A stretch of 64,000 nt of DNA. It comes from Nematostella vectensis. Taxonomy: Eukaryota; Cnidaria; Anthozoa; Actiniaria; Edwardsiidae. Below the pieces are notes generated by a model that was not told the origin of the DNA, did not search any database, and saw nothing but the letters and a program-made list of their open reading frames with translations. The stretch lies in contig NC_064042.1 of NCBI RefSeq assembly GCF_932526225.1, positions 17,232,751 through 17,296,750 on the forward strand, given 5' to 3'. Below are positions 1 through 10,400 of the stretch, piece after piece (the first letter of the stretch is position 1; the number at the start of each line of letters is the position of its first letter). Position numbers and translations under genes: made by a program.

Positions 1-1066
1 GTCCAAATGAGCCGAAAATGGTATCATTCGAACCCTGACATTCCCCGGCGTGTGTTGCGCTATTCGGTTTTTTCTTAAGTGCGCATGCGCAGAAATTATT
101 TAAAAAAAAACTGTGTCCCGGAGGGTAGGGAACAACTTTTCGGGTCTATATACTTGAGCTAAAATTCTCAAACTCGGTAAGATCTATGTACTCATAAAGG
201 GCTATCTAACCCTGCAATCAGATTTCGAATCGATCAAGAATTGACAAAAGCCGCTAATCTTTTTCCCTACCTTCTGAGACATTTTGAGTAGAGCCTGGGG
301 ACTAGGCATTAAGTCCGATTGATCTCAAACTTGGTCAGCATGAAGAAAGTATCAGCACTTAGTTAAGGTTAGAAAATCAAAAGCATAGCTTCAAAGTAAA
401 GCTGTTAAAAAAGGCAGGAAAAAGGCCAAATTGCAACTTCTCCCTAGAAAATCTTTGCAAATATTGACTTTGGAGGACAACAAACTGCCTAGCGCCTATA
501 TGGTTTTTCAAAAGCTTTCGAATGAGCCTATGCACGTTAAGATTGGATGAGTTTGAGTTTTTCAGTGGTCAAACAAGGTCCAAAATTGGTCCAAGGTAGA
601 ATATGAGCATTTCTGAAGTTAGTCGTAGCCTGCCCAAAGTCACGGGGAAGGTCCAACTATGCTAGTAGACACTAACTAAGAAAGATTCAGGACGAAGATT
701 GAAGTTTAGACTTTTTTTTGCAAACTTCCCAAAACTGTTTCTGTGCCGACGATTTCTTTCGATTTTCAAAAAATTCCCACTAGCCAGGAATGAGCAGCAG
801 ACAATACTTTGATGTATGAGGTTAGTGTCCCTGCGCATTTCTATATCATAAGCGAAAAAAATCTCCGGAAACGATTTTGCATGTACGACTTTTTGGGGGT
901 TAAAAATGATACAAATTGCACCTTCTCCCTAGAAAATCTTTGCAAATATTGACTTTGGAGGACAACAATCTGCATAGCGCTTATATGGTTTTTCAAGAGC
1001 TTTCGAATGAGCCTATGCACGTTAAGATTGGATGAGTTTGAGTTTTTCAGTGTTCAAACAAGGTCC

Positions 1067-1106
1067 AAAAAAGGTCCAAAATCTAAAAACTTCAAAAAAC
1101 CAAAAT
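1067..1106 (+). other. A-tract cluster, candidate bent DNA (representative A copy)
   Basis: Five A-runs of 4-6 bases lie within 40 bp with centres roughly 7-10 bp apart. They are separated by GGTCC, TCT, CTTC and CC. The cluster starts at the edge of the A-specific core and is kept in essentially all A copies. B has only the first run. A-tracts near helical phase are known to curve DNA and are common in satellites. Actual curvature here is inferred. Confidence 0.4.
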
Positions 1107-1140
1107 TCTTAATACTTGTCCAAATGAGCCGCAAATGGTA

Positions 1141-1179
1141 TCATTCGAACCCTGACATTCCCCGGCGTGTGTTGCGCTA
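1141..1179 (-). other. Weak Pol III box A/box B-like pair (representative A copy)
   Basis: On the minus strand, TAGCGCAACAC (1179-1169) fits the first part of a box A. GGTTCGAATGA (1151-1141) matches box B except at its 3' end. The spacing of about 28 bp is at the short end of the usual range. A TTTT run follows almost immediately, so any transcript would be tiny, and no tRNA cloverleaf is visible. Several subtypes weaken box B to GATTCGAATG. This is a pattern match only. Confidence 0.15.
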
Positions 1180-1196
1180 TTCAGTTTTTTCATAAG

Positions 1197-1208
1197 TGCG
1201 CATGCGCA
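1197..1208. promoter_or_regulatory. NRF1-type palindrome TGCGCATGCGCA, representative A copy
   Basis: The perfect 12-bp palindrome lies at monomer position 191-202 and fits the known NRF1 consensus YGCGCAYGCGCR at every base. The related insect factor Erect wing recognises the same kind of site. It is present unchanged in 74 of the 75 A copies, for example at 80-91 and 63770-63781. Module B has only a shorter ATGCGCAT or CTGCGCAT. That a protein binds here is an inference from the motif. Confidence 0.45.
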
Positions 1209-3190
1209 GAAATTGTTTCCCAAAAAACTGTGTTTCGGAGGGTAGGGGACAACTTTTCGGGTCTATATACTTGAGCTAAAATTCTCAAACTCGGTAAGAT
1301 CTATGTACTCATAAAGGACTATCTAACCCTGCATTCAGATTTCGAATCGATCAAGAATTGACAAAAGCCGCTAATCTTTTTCCCTACCTTCCGAGACATT
1401 TTGAGTAGAGCCTGGGGACTAGGCATTAAGTCCGATTGATCTCAAACTTGGTCAGCATGAAGAAAGTATCAGCACTTAGTTAAGGTTAGAAAATCAAAAG
1501 CATAGCTTCAAAGTAAAGCTGTTAAAAAAGGCAGGAAAAAGGCCAAATTGCAACTTCTCCCTAGAAAATCTTTGCAAATATTGACTTTGGAGGACAACAA
1601 ACTGCCTAGCGCCTATATGGTTTTTCAAGAGCTTTCGAATGAGCCTATGCACGTTAAGATTGGATGAGTTTGAGTTTTTCAGTGGTCAAACAAGGTCCAA
1701 AATTGGTCCAAGGTAGAATATGAGCATTTCTGAAGTTAGTCGTAGCCTGCCCAAAGTCACGGGGAAGGTCCAACTATGCTAGTAGACACTAACTAAGAAA
1801 GATTCAAAGACGAAGATTGAAGTTTAGACTTTTTTTTGCAAACTTCCCAAAACTTTTTCTGTGCCGACGATTTCTTTCGATTTTCAAAAAAATCCTACTA
1901 GCCAGGAATGAGCAGCAGACAATAATTGCTACTATGCACGTTAAGATTGGATGAGTTTGAGTTTTTCAGTGTTCAAACAAGGTCCAAAAAAGGTCCAAAA
2001 TCCAAAAACTTCAAAAAACCAAAATTCTTAATACTTGTCCAAATGAGCCGAAAATGGTATCATTCGAACCTTGACATTCCCCGGCGTGTGTTGCGCTATT
2101 CGGTTTTTTCATAAGTGCGCATGCGCAGAAATTATTTCCAAAAAAAACTGTGTCCCGGAGGGTAGGGGACAACTTTTCGGGTCTATATACTTGAGCTAAA
2201 ATTCTCAAACTCGGTAAGATCTATGTACTCATAAAGGGCTATCTAACCCTGCAATCAGATTTCGAATCGATCAAGAATTGACAAAAGCCGGTAATCTTTT
2301 TCCCTACCTTCCGAGACATTTTGAGTAGAGTCTAGGGACTAGGCATTAAGTCCGATTGATCTCAAACTTGGTCAGCATGAAGAAAGTATCAGCACTTAGT
2401 AAAGGTTAGAAAATCAAAAGCATAGCTTCAAAGTAAAGCTGTTAAAAAAGGCAGGAAAAAGGCCAAATTGCACCTTCTCCCTAGAAAATCTTTGCAAATA
2501 TTGACTTTGGGGGACAACAAACTGCCTAGCGCCTATATGGTTTTTCAAGAGCTTTCGGATGAGCCTATGCACGTTAAGATTGGATGAGTTTGAGTTTTTC
2601 AGTGGTCAAACAAGGTCCAAAAAAGGTCCAAAATCTAAAAACTTCAAAAAACCAAAATTCCTAATACTTGTCCAAATGAGCCGAAAATGGTATCATTCGA
2701 ACCCTGACATTCCCCGGCGTGTGTTGCGCTATTCGGTTTTTTCTTAAGTGCGCATGCGCAGAAATTATTTAAAAAAAAACTGTGTCCCGGAGGGTAGGGA
2801 ACAACTTTTCGGGTCTATATACTTGAGCTAAAATTCTCAAACTCGGTAAGATCTATGTACTCATAAAGGGCTATCTAACCCTGCAATCAGATTTCGAATC
2901 GATCAAGAATTGACAAAAGCCGCTAATCTTTTTCCCTACCTTCTGAGACATTTTGAGTAGAGCCTGGGGACTAGGCATTAAGTCCGATTGATCTCAAACT
3001 TGGTCAGCATGAAGAAAGTATCAGCACTTAGTTAAGGTTAGAAAATCAAAAGCATAGCTTCAAAGTAAAGCTGTTAAAAAAGGCAGGAAAAAGGCCAAAT
3101 TGCAACTTCTCCCTAGAAAATCTTTGCAAATATTGACTTTGGAGGACAACAAACTGCCTAGCGCCTATATGGTTTTTCAAAAGCTTTCGA

Positions 3191-3675
3191 ATGAGCTTAT
3201 GCACGTTAAGATTGGATGAGTTTGAGTTTTTCAGTGGTCAAACAAGGTCCAAAATTGGTCCAAGGTAGAATATGAGCATTTCTGAAGTTAGTCGTAGCCT
3301 GCCCAAAGTCACGGGGAAGGTCCAACTATGCTAGTAGACACTAACTAAGAAAGATTCAGGACGAAGATTGAAGTTTAGACTTTTTTTTGCAAACTTCCCA
3401 AAACTGTTTCTGTGCCGACGATTTCTTTCGATTTTCAAAAAATTCCCACTAGCCAGGAATGAGCAGCAGACAATACTTTGATGTATGAGGTTAGTGTCCC
3501 TGCGCATTTCTATATCATAAGCGAAAAAAATCTCCGGAAACGATTTTGCATGTACGACTTTTTGGGGGTTAAAAATGATACAAATTGCACCTTCTCCCTA
3601 GAAAATCTTTGCAAATATTGACTTTGGAGGACAACAATCTGCATAGCGCTTATATGGTTTTTCAAGAGCTTTCGA
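3191..3675 (+). repeat. Module B, representative complete copy
   Basis: This is a 485-bp monomer. Its first ~64 bp match module A. After the doubled word GGTCCAA it switches to a core absent from A, which begins AAGGTAGAATATGAGC and ends just before CAAATTGCACC. The last ~95 bp are again A-like. The B core carries an eight-T run and ATGCGCAT or CTGCGCAT, depending on the copy, but not the full 12-bp palindrome of A. Full B copies start at 522, 3191, 5227, 6344, 10629, 13648, 17934, 21233, 23901, 26569, 28605, 29722, 30839, 33506, 35541, 36658, 38407, 40442, 43108, 47040, 49706, 53638, 54760, 58051, 61064 and 62186. No terminal inverted repeat or target-site duplication was seen at the core edges, so an origin as a mobile element is not supported. 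Confidence 0.92.
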
Positions 3676-4307
3676 ATGAGCCTATGCACGTTAAGATTGG
3701 ATGAGTTTGAGTTTTTCAGTGTTCAAACAAGGTCCAAAAAAGGTCCAAAATCTAAAAACTTCAAAAAACCAAAATTCTTAATACTTGTCCAAATGAGCCG
3801 CAAATGGTATCATTCGAACCCTGACATTCCCCGGCGTGTGTTGCGCTATTCAGTTTTTTCATAAGTGCGCATGCGCAGAAATTGTTTCCCAAAAAACTGT
3901 GTTTCGGAGGGTAGGGGACAACTTTTCGGGTCTATATACTTGAGCTAAAATTCTCAAACTCGGTAAGATCTATGTACTCATAAAGGGCTATCTAACCCTG
4001 CATTCAGATTTCGAATCGATCAAGAATTGACAGAAGCCGCTAATCTTTTTCCCTACCTTTCGAGACATTTTGAGTAGAGCCTGGGGACTAGGCATTAAGT
4101 CCGATTGATCTCAAACTTGGTCAGCATGAAGAAAGTATCAGCACTTAGTTAAGGTTAGAAAATCAAAAGCATAGCTTCAAAGTAAAGCTGTTAAAAAAGG
4201 CAGGAAAAAGGCCAAATTGCAACTTCTCCCTAGAAAATCTTTGCAAATATTGACTTTGGAGGACAACAAACTGCCTAGCGCCTATATGGTTTTTCAAGAG
4301 CTTTCGA

Positions 4308-4593
4308 ATGAGCCTATGCACGTTAAGATTGGATGAGTTTGAGTTTTTCAGTGGTCAAACAAGGTCCAAAATTGGTCCAAGGTAGAATATGAGCATTTCT
4401 GAAGTTAGTCGTAGCCTGCCCAAAGTCACGGGGAAGGTCCAACTATGCTAGTAGACACTAACTAAGAAAGATTCAGGACGAAGATTGAAGTTTAGACTTT
4501 TTTTTGCAAACTTCCCAAAACTTTTTCTGTGCCGACGATTTCTTTCGATTTTCAAAAAATTCCTACTAGCCAGGAATGAGCAGCAGACAATAA
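4308..4593 (+). repeat. Module B', representative truncated B
   Basis: This 286-bp module is a B copy that ends inside the B core right after CAGCAGACAATA (to 4592). It is followed by a 7-nt filler (ATTGCTA, 4593-4599) and then by CTATGCACG of the next A. About 200 bp of B, including its whole 3' flank, is missing. The same junction recurs at every B' (starts 1639, 4308, 19682, 22350, 25018, 27686, 31956, 34623, 39524, 41559, 44225, 48157, 50823, 55868, 63294), so it arose once and then spread with the HOR. The copy ending at 25303 has C in place of the first filler-side A. Confidence 0.92.
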
Positions 4594-7459
4594 TTGCTAC
4601 TATGCACGTTAAGATTGGATGAGTTTGAGTTTTTCAGTGTTCAAACAAGGTCCAAAAAAGGTCCAAAATCTAAAAACTTCAAAAAACCAAAATTTTTAAT
4701 ACTTGTCCAAATGAGCCGCAAATGGTATCATTCGAACCCTGACATTCCCCGGCGTGTGTTGCGCTATTCGGTTTTTTCATAAGTGCGCATGCGCAGAAAT
4801 TTTTTCCAAAAAAACTGTGTCCCGGAGGGTAGGGGACAACTTTTCGGGTCTATATACTTGAGCTAAAATTCTCAAACTCGGCAATATCTATGTACTCATG
4901 AAGGGCTATCTAACCCTGCAATCAGATTTCGAATCGATCAAGAATTGACAAAAGCCGCTAATTTTTTTCCCTACCTTCCGGGACATTTTGAGTAGGGCCT
5001 GGGGACTAGGAATTGAGTCCGATTGATCTCAAACTTGGTCAGCATGAAGAAAGTATCAGCACTTAGTAAAGGTTAGAAAATCAAAAGCATAGTTTCAAAG
5101 TAAAGCTTTTAAAAAAGGCCGGAAAAAAGGCCAAATTGCAACTTCTCCCTAGAAAATCTTTGCAAATATTGACTTTGGAGGACAACAAACTGCCTAGCGC
5201 CTATATGGTTTTTCAAGAGCTTTCGAATGAGCCTATGCACGTTAAGATTGGATGAGTTTGAGTTTTTCAGTGGTCAAACAAGGTCCAAAATTGGTCCTAG
5301 GTAGAATATGAGCATTTCTGAAGTTAGTCGTAGCCTGCCCAAAGTCACGGGGAAGGTCCAACTATGCTGGTAGACACTAACTAAGAAAGATTCAGGACGA
5401 AGATTGAAGTTTAGACTTTTTTTTGCAAACTTCCCAAAACTTTTTTTGTGCCGACGATTTCTTTCGATTTTCAAAAAATTCCCACTAGCCAGGAATGAGC
5501 AGCAGACAATACTTTGATGTATGAGGTTCGTGTCCATGCGCATTTCTATATCATAAGCGAAAAAAATCTCCGGAAACGATTTTGCATGTACGACTTTTTG
5601 GGGGTTAAAAATGATACAAATTGCACATTTTCCCTCAAATATCTTTGAAAATATTGATTTTGGAGGACAACAGACGGCAGAGGGCATATATGGTTTTCAA
5701 GAGCTTTCGAATGAGCCTATGCACGTTAAGATTGGAGGAGTTTGAGTTTTTCAGTGTTCAAACAAGGTCTAAAAAAGGTGCAAAATCCAAAAACTTCAAA
5801 AAACCAAAATTCTTAATACTTGTCCAAATGAGCCGAAAATGGTATCATTCGAACCCTGACATTCCCCGGCGTGTGTTGCGCTATTCGGTTTTTTCATAAG
5901 TGCGCATGCGCAGAAATTTTTTCCAAAAAAACTGTGTCCCGGAGGGTAGGGGACAACTTTTCGGGTCTATATACTTGAGCTAAAATTCTCAAACTCGGCA
6001 ATATCTATGTACTCATGAAGGGCTATCTAACCCTGCAATCAGATTTCGAATCGATCAAGAATTGACAAAAGCCGCTAATTTTTTTCCCTACCTTCCGGGA
6101 CATTTTGAGTAGGGCCTGGGGACTAGGAATTAAGTCCGATTGATCTCAAACTTGGTCAGCATGAAGAAAGTATCAGCACTTAGTAAAGGTTAGAAAATCA
6201 AAAGCATAGTTTCAAAGTAAAGCTGTTAAAAAAGGCCGGAAAAAAGGCCAAATTGCAACTTCTCCCTAGAAAATCTTTGCAAATATTGACTTTGGAGGAC
6301 AACAAACTGCCTAGCGCCTATATGGTTTTTCAAGAGCTTTCGAATGAGCCTATGCACGTTAAGATTGGATGAGTTTGAGTTTTTCAGTGGTCAAACAAGG
6401 TCCAAAATTGGTCCAAGGTAGAATATGAGCATTTCTGAAGTTAGTCGTAGCCTGCCCAAAGTCACGGGGAAGGTCCAACTATGCTAGTAGACACTAACTA
6501 AGAAAGATTCTGGACGAAGATTGAAGTTTAGACTTTTTTTTGCAAACTTCCCAAAACTTTTTGTGCCGACGATTTCTTTCGATTATCAAAAAATTCCCAC
6601 TAGCCAGGAATGAGCAGCAGACAATACTTTGATGTATGAGGTTAGTGTCCATGCGCATCTCTATATCATAAGCGAAAAAAATTTCCAGAAACGATTTTGC
6701 ATGTACGACTTTTTGGGGGTTAAAAATGATACAAATTGCACATTTTCCCTAAAATATCTTTGCAAATATTGACTTTGGAGGACAACAAACTGCCTAGCGC
6801 CTATATGGTTTTTCAACAGCTTTCGAATGAGCCTATGCACGTTAAGATTGGATGAGTTTGAGTTTTTCAGTGTTCAAACAAAGTACACAAAAGGTCCAAA
6901 ATCTAAAAACTTCAAAAAACCAAAATTCTTAATACTTGTCCAAATGAGCCGAAAATGGTATCATTCGAACCCTGACATTCCCCGGCGTGTGTTGCGTTAA
7001 TCGGTTTTTTCATAAGTGCGCATGCGCAGAAATTATTTTCAAAAAAACTGTGTCCCGGAGGGTAGGGGACAACTTTTCGGGTCTATATACTTGAGCTAAA
7101 ATTCTCAAACTCGGTAAGATCTATGTACTCATAAAGGGCTATCTAACCCTGCAATCAGATTTCGAATCGATCAAGAATTGACAAAAGCCGCTAATCTTTT
7201 TCCCTACCTTCCGGGACATTTTGAGTAGGGCCTGGGGACTAGGAATTAAGTCCGATTGATCTCAAACTTGGTCAGCATGAAGAAAGTATCAGCACTTAGT
7301 AAAGGTTAGAAAATCAAAAGCATAGCTTCAAAGTAAAGCTGTTAAAAAAGGCCGGAAAAAAGGCCAAATTGCACCTTCTCCCTAGAAAAACTTTGCAAAT
7401 ACTGACTTTGGAGGACAACAAACTGCCTAGCGCCTATATGGTTTTTCAAGAGCTTTCGA
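4594..7459 (+). repeat. Transition segment, A-B-A-B-A
   Basis: Modules start at 4594 (A), 5227 (B), 5711 (A), 6344 (B) and 6827 (A). The A copies at 4594 and 5711 carry GGCAATATC and CATGAAGGGC in place of the usual GGTAAGATC and CATAAAGGGC. The B at 5227 is a distinct lineage (GGTCCTAGGTAG, diverged 3' flank ending GACGGCAGAGGGC). The B at 6344 is another lineage (GATTCTGGACG, TTTCCAGAAAC). The A at 6827 has GCGTTAATCGG, which stops the short reading frame seen in other copies. Confidence 0.88.
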
Positions 7460-10400
7460 ATGAGCCTATGCACGTTTATATTTGATGAGTTTGAGTTTTT
7501 CAGTGTTCAAACAAGGTCCAAAAAAGGTCCAAAATCTAAAAACTTCAAAAAAACAAAATTCTTAATACTTGTCCAAATGAGCCGAAAATGGTATCATTCG
7601 AACCCTGACATTCCCCGGCGTGTGTTGCGCTATTCGGTTTTTTCATAAGTGCGCATGCGCAGAATTTTTTTTCCAAAAAAACTGTGTCCCGTAGGGTAGG
7701 GGACAACTTTTCGGGTCTATATACTTGAGCTAAAATTCTCAAACTCGGTAAGATCTATGTACTCATAAAGGGCTATCTAACCCTGCAATCAGATTTCGAA
7801 TCGATCAAGAATTGACAAAAGGCGCTAATCTTTTTCCCTACCTTCTGAGACATTTTGAGTAGAGTCTAGGGACTAGGCATTAAGTCCGATTGATCTCAAA
7901 CTTGGTCAGCATGAAGAAAGTATCAGCACTTAGTTCAGGTTAGAAAATCAAAAGCATAGCTTTAAAGTAAAGCTGTTAAAAAAGGCAGGAAAAAGGCCAA
8001 ATTGCACCTTCTCCCTAGAAAATCTTTGCAAATATTGACTTTGGAGGACAACAAACTGCCTAGCGCCTATATGGTTTTTCGAGAGCTTTCGAATGAGCCT
8101 ATGCACGTTAAGATTGGATGAGTTTCAGTTTTTCAGTGTTCAAACAAGGTCCAAAAAAGGTCCAAAATCTAAAAACTTCAAAAAACCAAAATTCTTAATA
8201 CTTGTCCAAATGAGCCGAAAATGGTATCATTCGAACCCTGACATTCCCCGGCGTGTGTTGCGTTAATCGTTTTTTTCATAAGTGCGCATGCGCAGAAATT
8301 ATTTTCAAAAAAACTGTGTCCCGGAAGGTAGGGGACAACTTTTCGGGTCTATATACTTGAGCTAAAATTCTCAAACTCGGTAAGATCTATGTACTCATAA
8401 AGGGCTATCTAACCCTGCAATCAGATTTCGAATCGATCAAGAATTGACAAAAGCCGCTAATCTTTTTCGCTACCTTCCGGGACATTTTGAGTAGGGCCTG
8501 GGGACTAGGAATTAAGTCCGATTGATCTCAAACTTGGTCAGCATGAAGAAAGTATCAGCACTTAGTAAAGGTTAGAAAATCAAAAGCATAGCTTCAAAGT
8601 AAAGCTGTTAAAAAAGGCCGGAAAAAAGGCCAAATTGCATCTTCTCCCTAGAAAAACTTTGCAAATATTGACTTTGGAGGACAACAAACTGCCTAGCGCC
8701 TATATGGTTTTTCGAGAGCTTTCGAATGAGCCTATGCACGTTAAGATTTGATGAGTTTGAGTTTTTTTAGTGTTCAAACAAGGTCCAAAAAAGGTCCAAA
8801 ATCTAAAAACTTCAAAAAACCAAAATTCTTAATACTTGTCCAAATGAGCCGAAAATGGTATCATTCGAACCCTGACATTCCCCGGCGTGTGTTGAGCTAT
8901 TCGGTTTTTTCATAAGTGCGCATGCGCAGAAATTATTTTCAAAAAAACTGTGTCCCGGAAGGTAGGGGACAACTTTTCGGGTCTATATACTTGAGCTAAA
9001 ATTCTCAAACTCGGTAAGATCTATGTACTCATAAAGGGCTATCTAACCCTGCAATCAGATTTCGAATCGATCAAGAATTGACAAAAGCCGCTAATCTTTT
9101 TCCCTACCTTCCGGGACATTTTGAGTAGGGCCTGGGGACTAGGAATTAAGTCCGATTGATCTCAAACTTGGTCAGCATGAAGAAAGTATCAGCACTTAGT
9201 AAAGGTTAGAAAATCAAAAGCATAGCTTTAAAGTAAAGCTGTTAAAAAAGGCCGGAAAAAAGGCCAAATTGCACCTTCTCCCTAGAAAAACTTTGCAAAT
9301 ATTGACTTTGGAGGACAACAAACTGCCTAGCGCCTATATGGTTTTTCAAGAGCTTTCGAATGAGCCTATGCACGTTAAGATTTGATGAGTTTGAGTTTTT
9401 TTAGTGTTCAAACAAGGTCCAAAAAAGGTCCAAAATCTAAAAACTTCAAAAAACCAAAATTCTTAATACTTGTCCAAATGAGCCGAAAATGGTATCATTC
9501 GAACCCTGACATTCCCCGGCGTGTGTTGCGCTATTCGGCTTTTTCATAAGTGCGCATGCGCAGACATTTTTTCCAAAAAAACTGTGTCTCGTAGGGTAGG
9601 CGACAACTTTTCGGGTCTATATACTTGAGCTAAAATTCTCAAACTCGGTAAGATTTATGTACTCATAAAGGGCTATCTAACACCTTCAATCAGATTTCGA
9701 ATCGATCAAGAATTGACAAAAGCCGCTAATCTTTTTCGCTACCTTCCGGGACATTTTGAGTAGGGCCTGGGGACTAGGAATTAAGTCCGATTGATCTCAA
9801 ACTTGGTCAGCATGAAGAAAGTATCAGCACTTAGTAAAGGTAAGAAAATCAAAAGCATAGCTTCAAAGTAAAGCTGTTAAAAAAGGCCGGAAAAAAAGGC
9901 CAAATTGCAAGTTCTCCCTAGAAAATCTTTGCAAATATTGACTTTGGAGGACAACAAACTGCCTAGCGCCTATATGGTTTTTCAAGAGCTTTCGAATGAG
10001 CCTATGCACGTTAAGATTGGATGAGTTTGAGTTTTTCAGTGTTCAAACAAGGTCCAAAAAAGGTCCAAAATCTAAAAACTTCAAAAAACCAAAATTTTTA
10101 ATACTTGTCCAAATGAGCCGCAAATGGTATCTTTCGAACCCTGACATTCCCCGGCGTGTGTTGCGCTATTCGGTTTTTTCATAAGTGCGCATGCGCAGAA
10201 ATTTTTTCCAAAAAAACTGTGTCCTGGAGGGTAGGGGACAACTTTTCGGGTCTATATACTTGAGCTAAAATTCTCAAATTTGGCAATATCTATGTACTCA
10301 TGAAGGGCTATCTAACCCTGCAATCAGATTTCGAATCGATCAAGAATTGACAAAAGCCGCTAATTTTTTTCCCTACCTTCCGGGACATTTTGAGTAGGGC

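Larger units (their letters stand above)
1007..1638 (+). repeat. Module A, representative complete copy (A3 subtype)
   Basis: This is a 632-bp monomer. In order it holds: a 5' flank shared with B (about 1007-1070); an A-tract cluster (1067-1106); a TTCGAA site inside TCATTCGAACC (1141-1151); the palindrome TGCGCATGCGCA (1197-1208); a T/A-rich length-variable stretch just after it; TATATA (1264-1269); a second TTCGAA next to ATCGAT (near 1340-1350); a long region conserved across copies; and a 3' flank shared with B (1544-1638). The A3 subtype is marked by GAGCCGCAAATGG, GTTTCGGAGG and GCATTCAGAT. A 62-codon open frame spans the first 189 bp, but other A copies break it with stops, so it is not called a gene. 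Module boundaries are arbitrary because the array is circularly permutable. Confidence 0.93.
1..1925 (+). repeat. 2.67-kb HOR, left-truncated copy (A2 tail, B, A3, B')
   Basis: The window opens at about monomer position 112 of an A2 copy (to 521). B (522), A3 (1007) and B' (1639) follow. Marks shared with the next unit are CTGCGCATTT in the B core and the long A-run after the palindrome of A2. A private change in B' (GATTCAAAGACG near 1800) makes this B' 287 bp. Confidence 0.9.
1926..4593 (+). repeat. 2.67-kb HOR copy, A1-A2-B-A3-B' (2668 bp)
   Basis: Modules start at 1926 (A1), 2559 (A2), 3191 (B), 3676 (A3) and 4308 (B'). A1 is marked by GCCGGTAATC and GAGTCTAGGG. A2 is marked by TTCTTAAGTGCG and GGGAACAAC. 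A3 is marked by GAGCCGCAAATGG. The total length equals that of the three HOR copies at 19968-27971, so this is the same unit, separated from them by the A4-rich block. Confidence 0.92.

Noticed and set aside
1141-1179. tRNA gene on the minus strand
   Set aside because: Only box-like words are present. There is no acceptor stem pairing or cloverleaf, and a TTTT run falls right after box B.
1007-1195. A 62-codon open frame (plus strand) recurring at the start of most A modules, with longer forms of 68-92 codons in some copies
   Set aside because: It repeats only because the monomer repeats. Several A copies break it (GCGTTAATCG stops at 6827, 8093, 14132 and 18417; TTTTTTTAG at 8726, 12378 and 16031; AAATGA at 36026). 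Some copies need a TTG start. No known domain or codon-level conservation was seen.
1007-1638. CENP-B box in module A
   Set aside because: I looked for TTCGNNNNANNCGGG on both strands around every TTCG and CGGG word in the monomer and found no match with correct spacing.
2011-2208. A 65-codon minus-strand frame recurring in some A modules
   Set aside because: It overlaps the plus-strand frame, is open only in copies where the A/T run after the palindrome has a particular length, and has no recognisable domain.
3255-3580. B core as an inserted transposon
   Set aside because: There are no terminal inverted repeats, target-site duplication, poly-A tail or transposase/reverse-transcriptase coding. 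A core swap remains possible but its mechanism is not visible.
1007-3675. Nucleosome-length logic (A minus B is about 147-148 bp)
   Set aside because: The difference matches a nucleosome core length, but it is a single number that follows from one core replacement. B' and the HOR lengths do not follow any clear multiple.
5274-5687. A 137-codon minus-strand frame in the B lineage at 5227, 13648 and 28605
   Set aside because: It is open in only three related B copies and closed in the other 23. It spans the B core and flank without a recognisable domain. It is useful only as a marker of that lineage.
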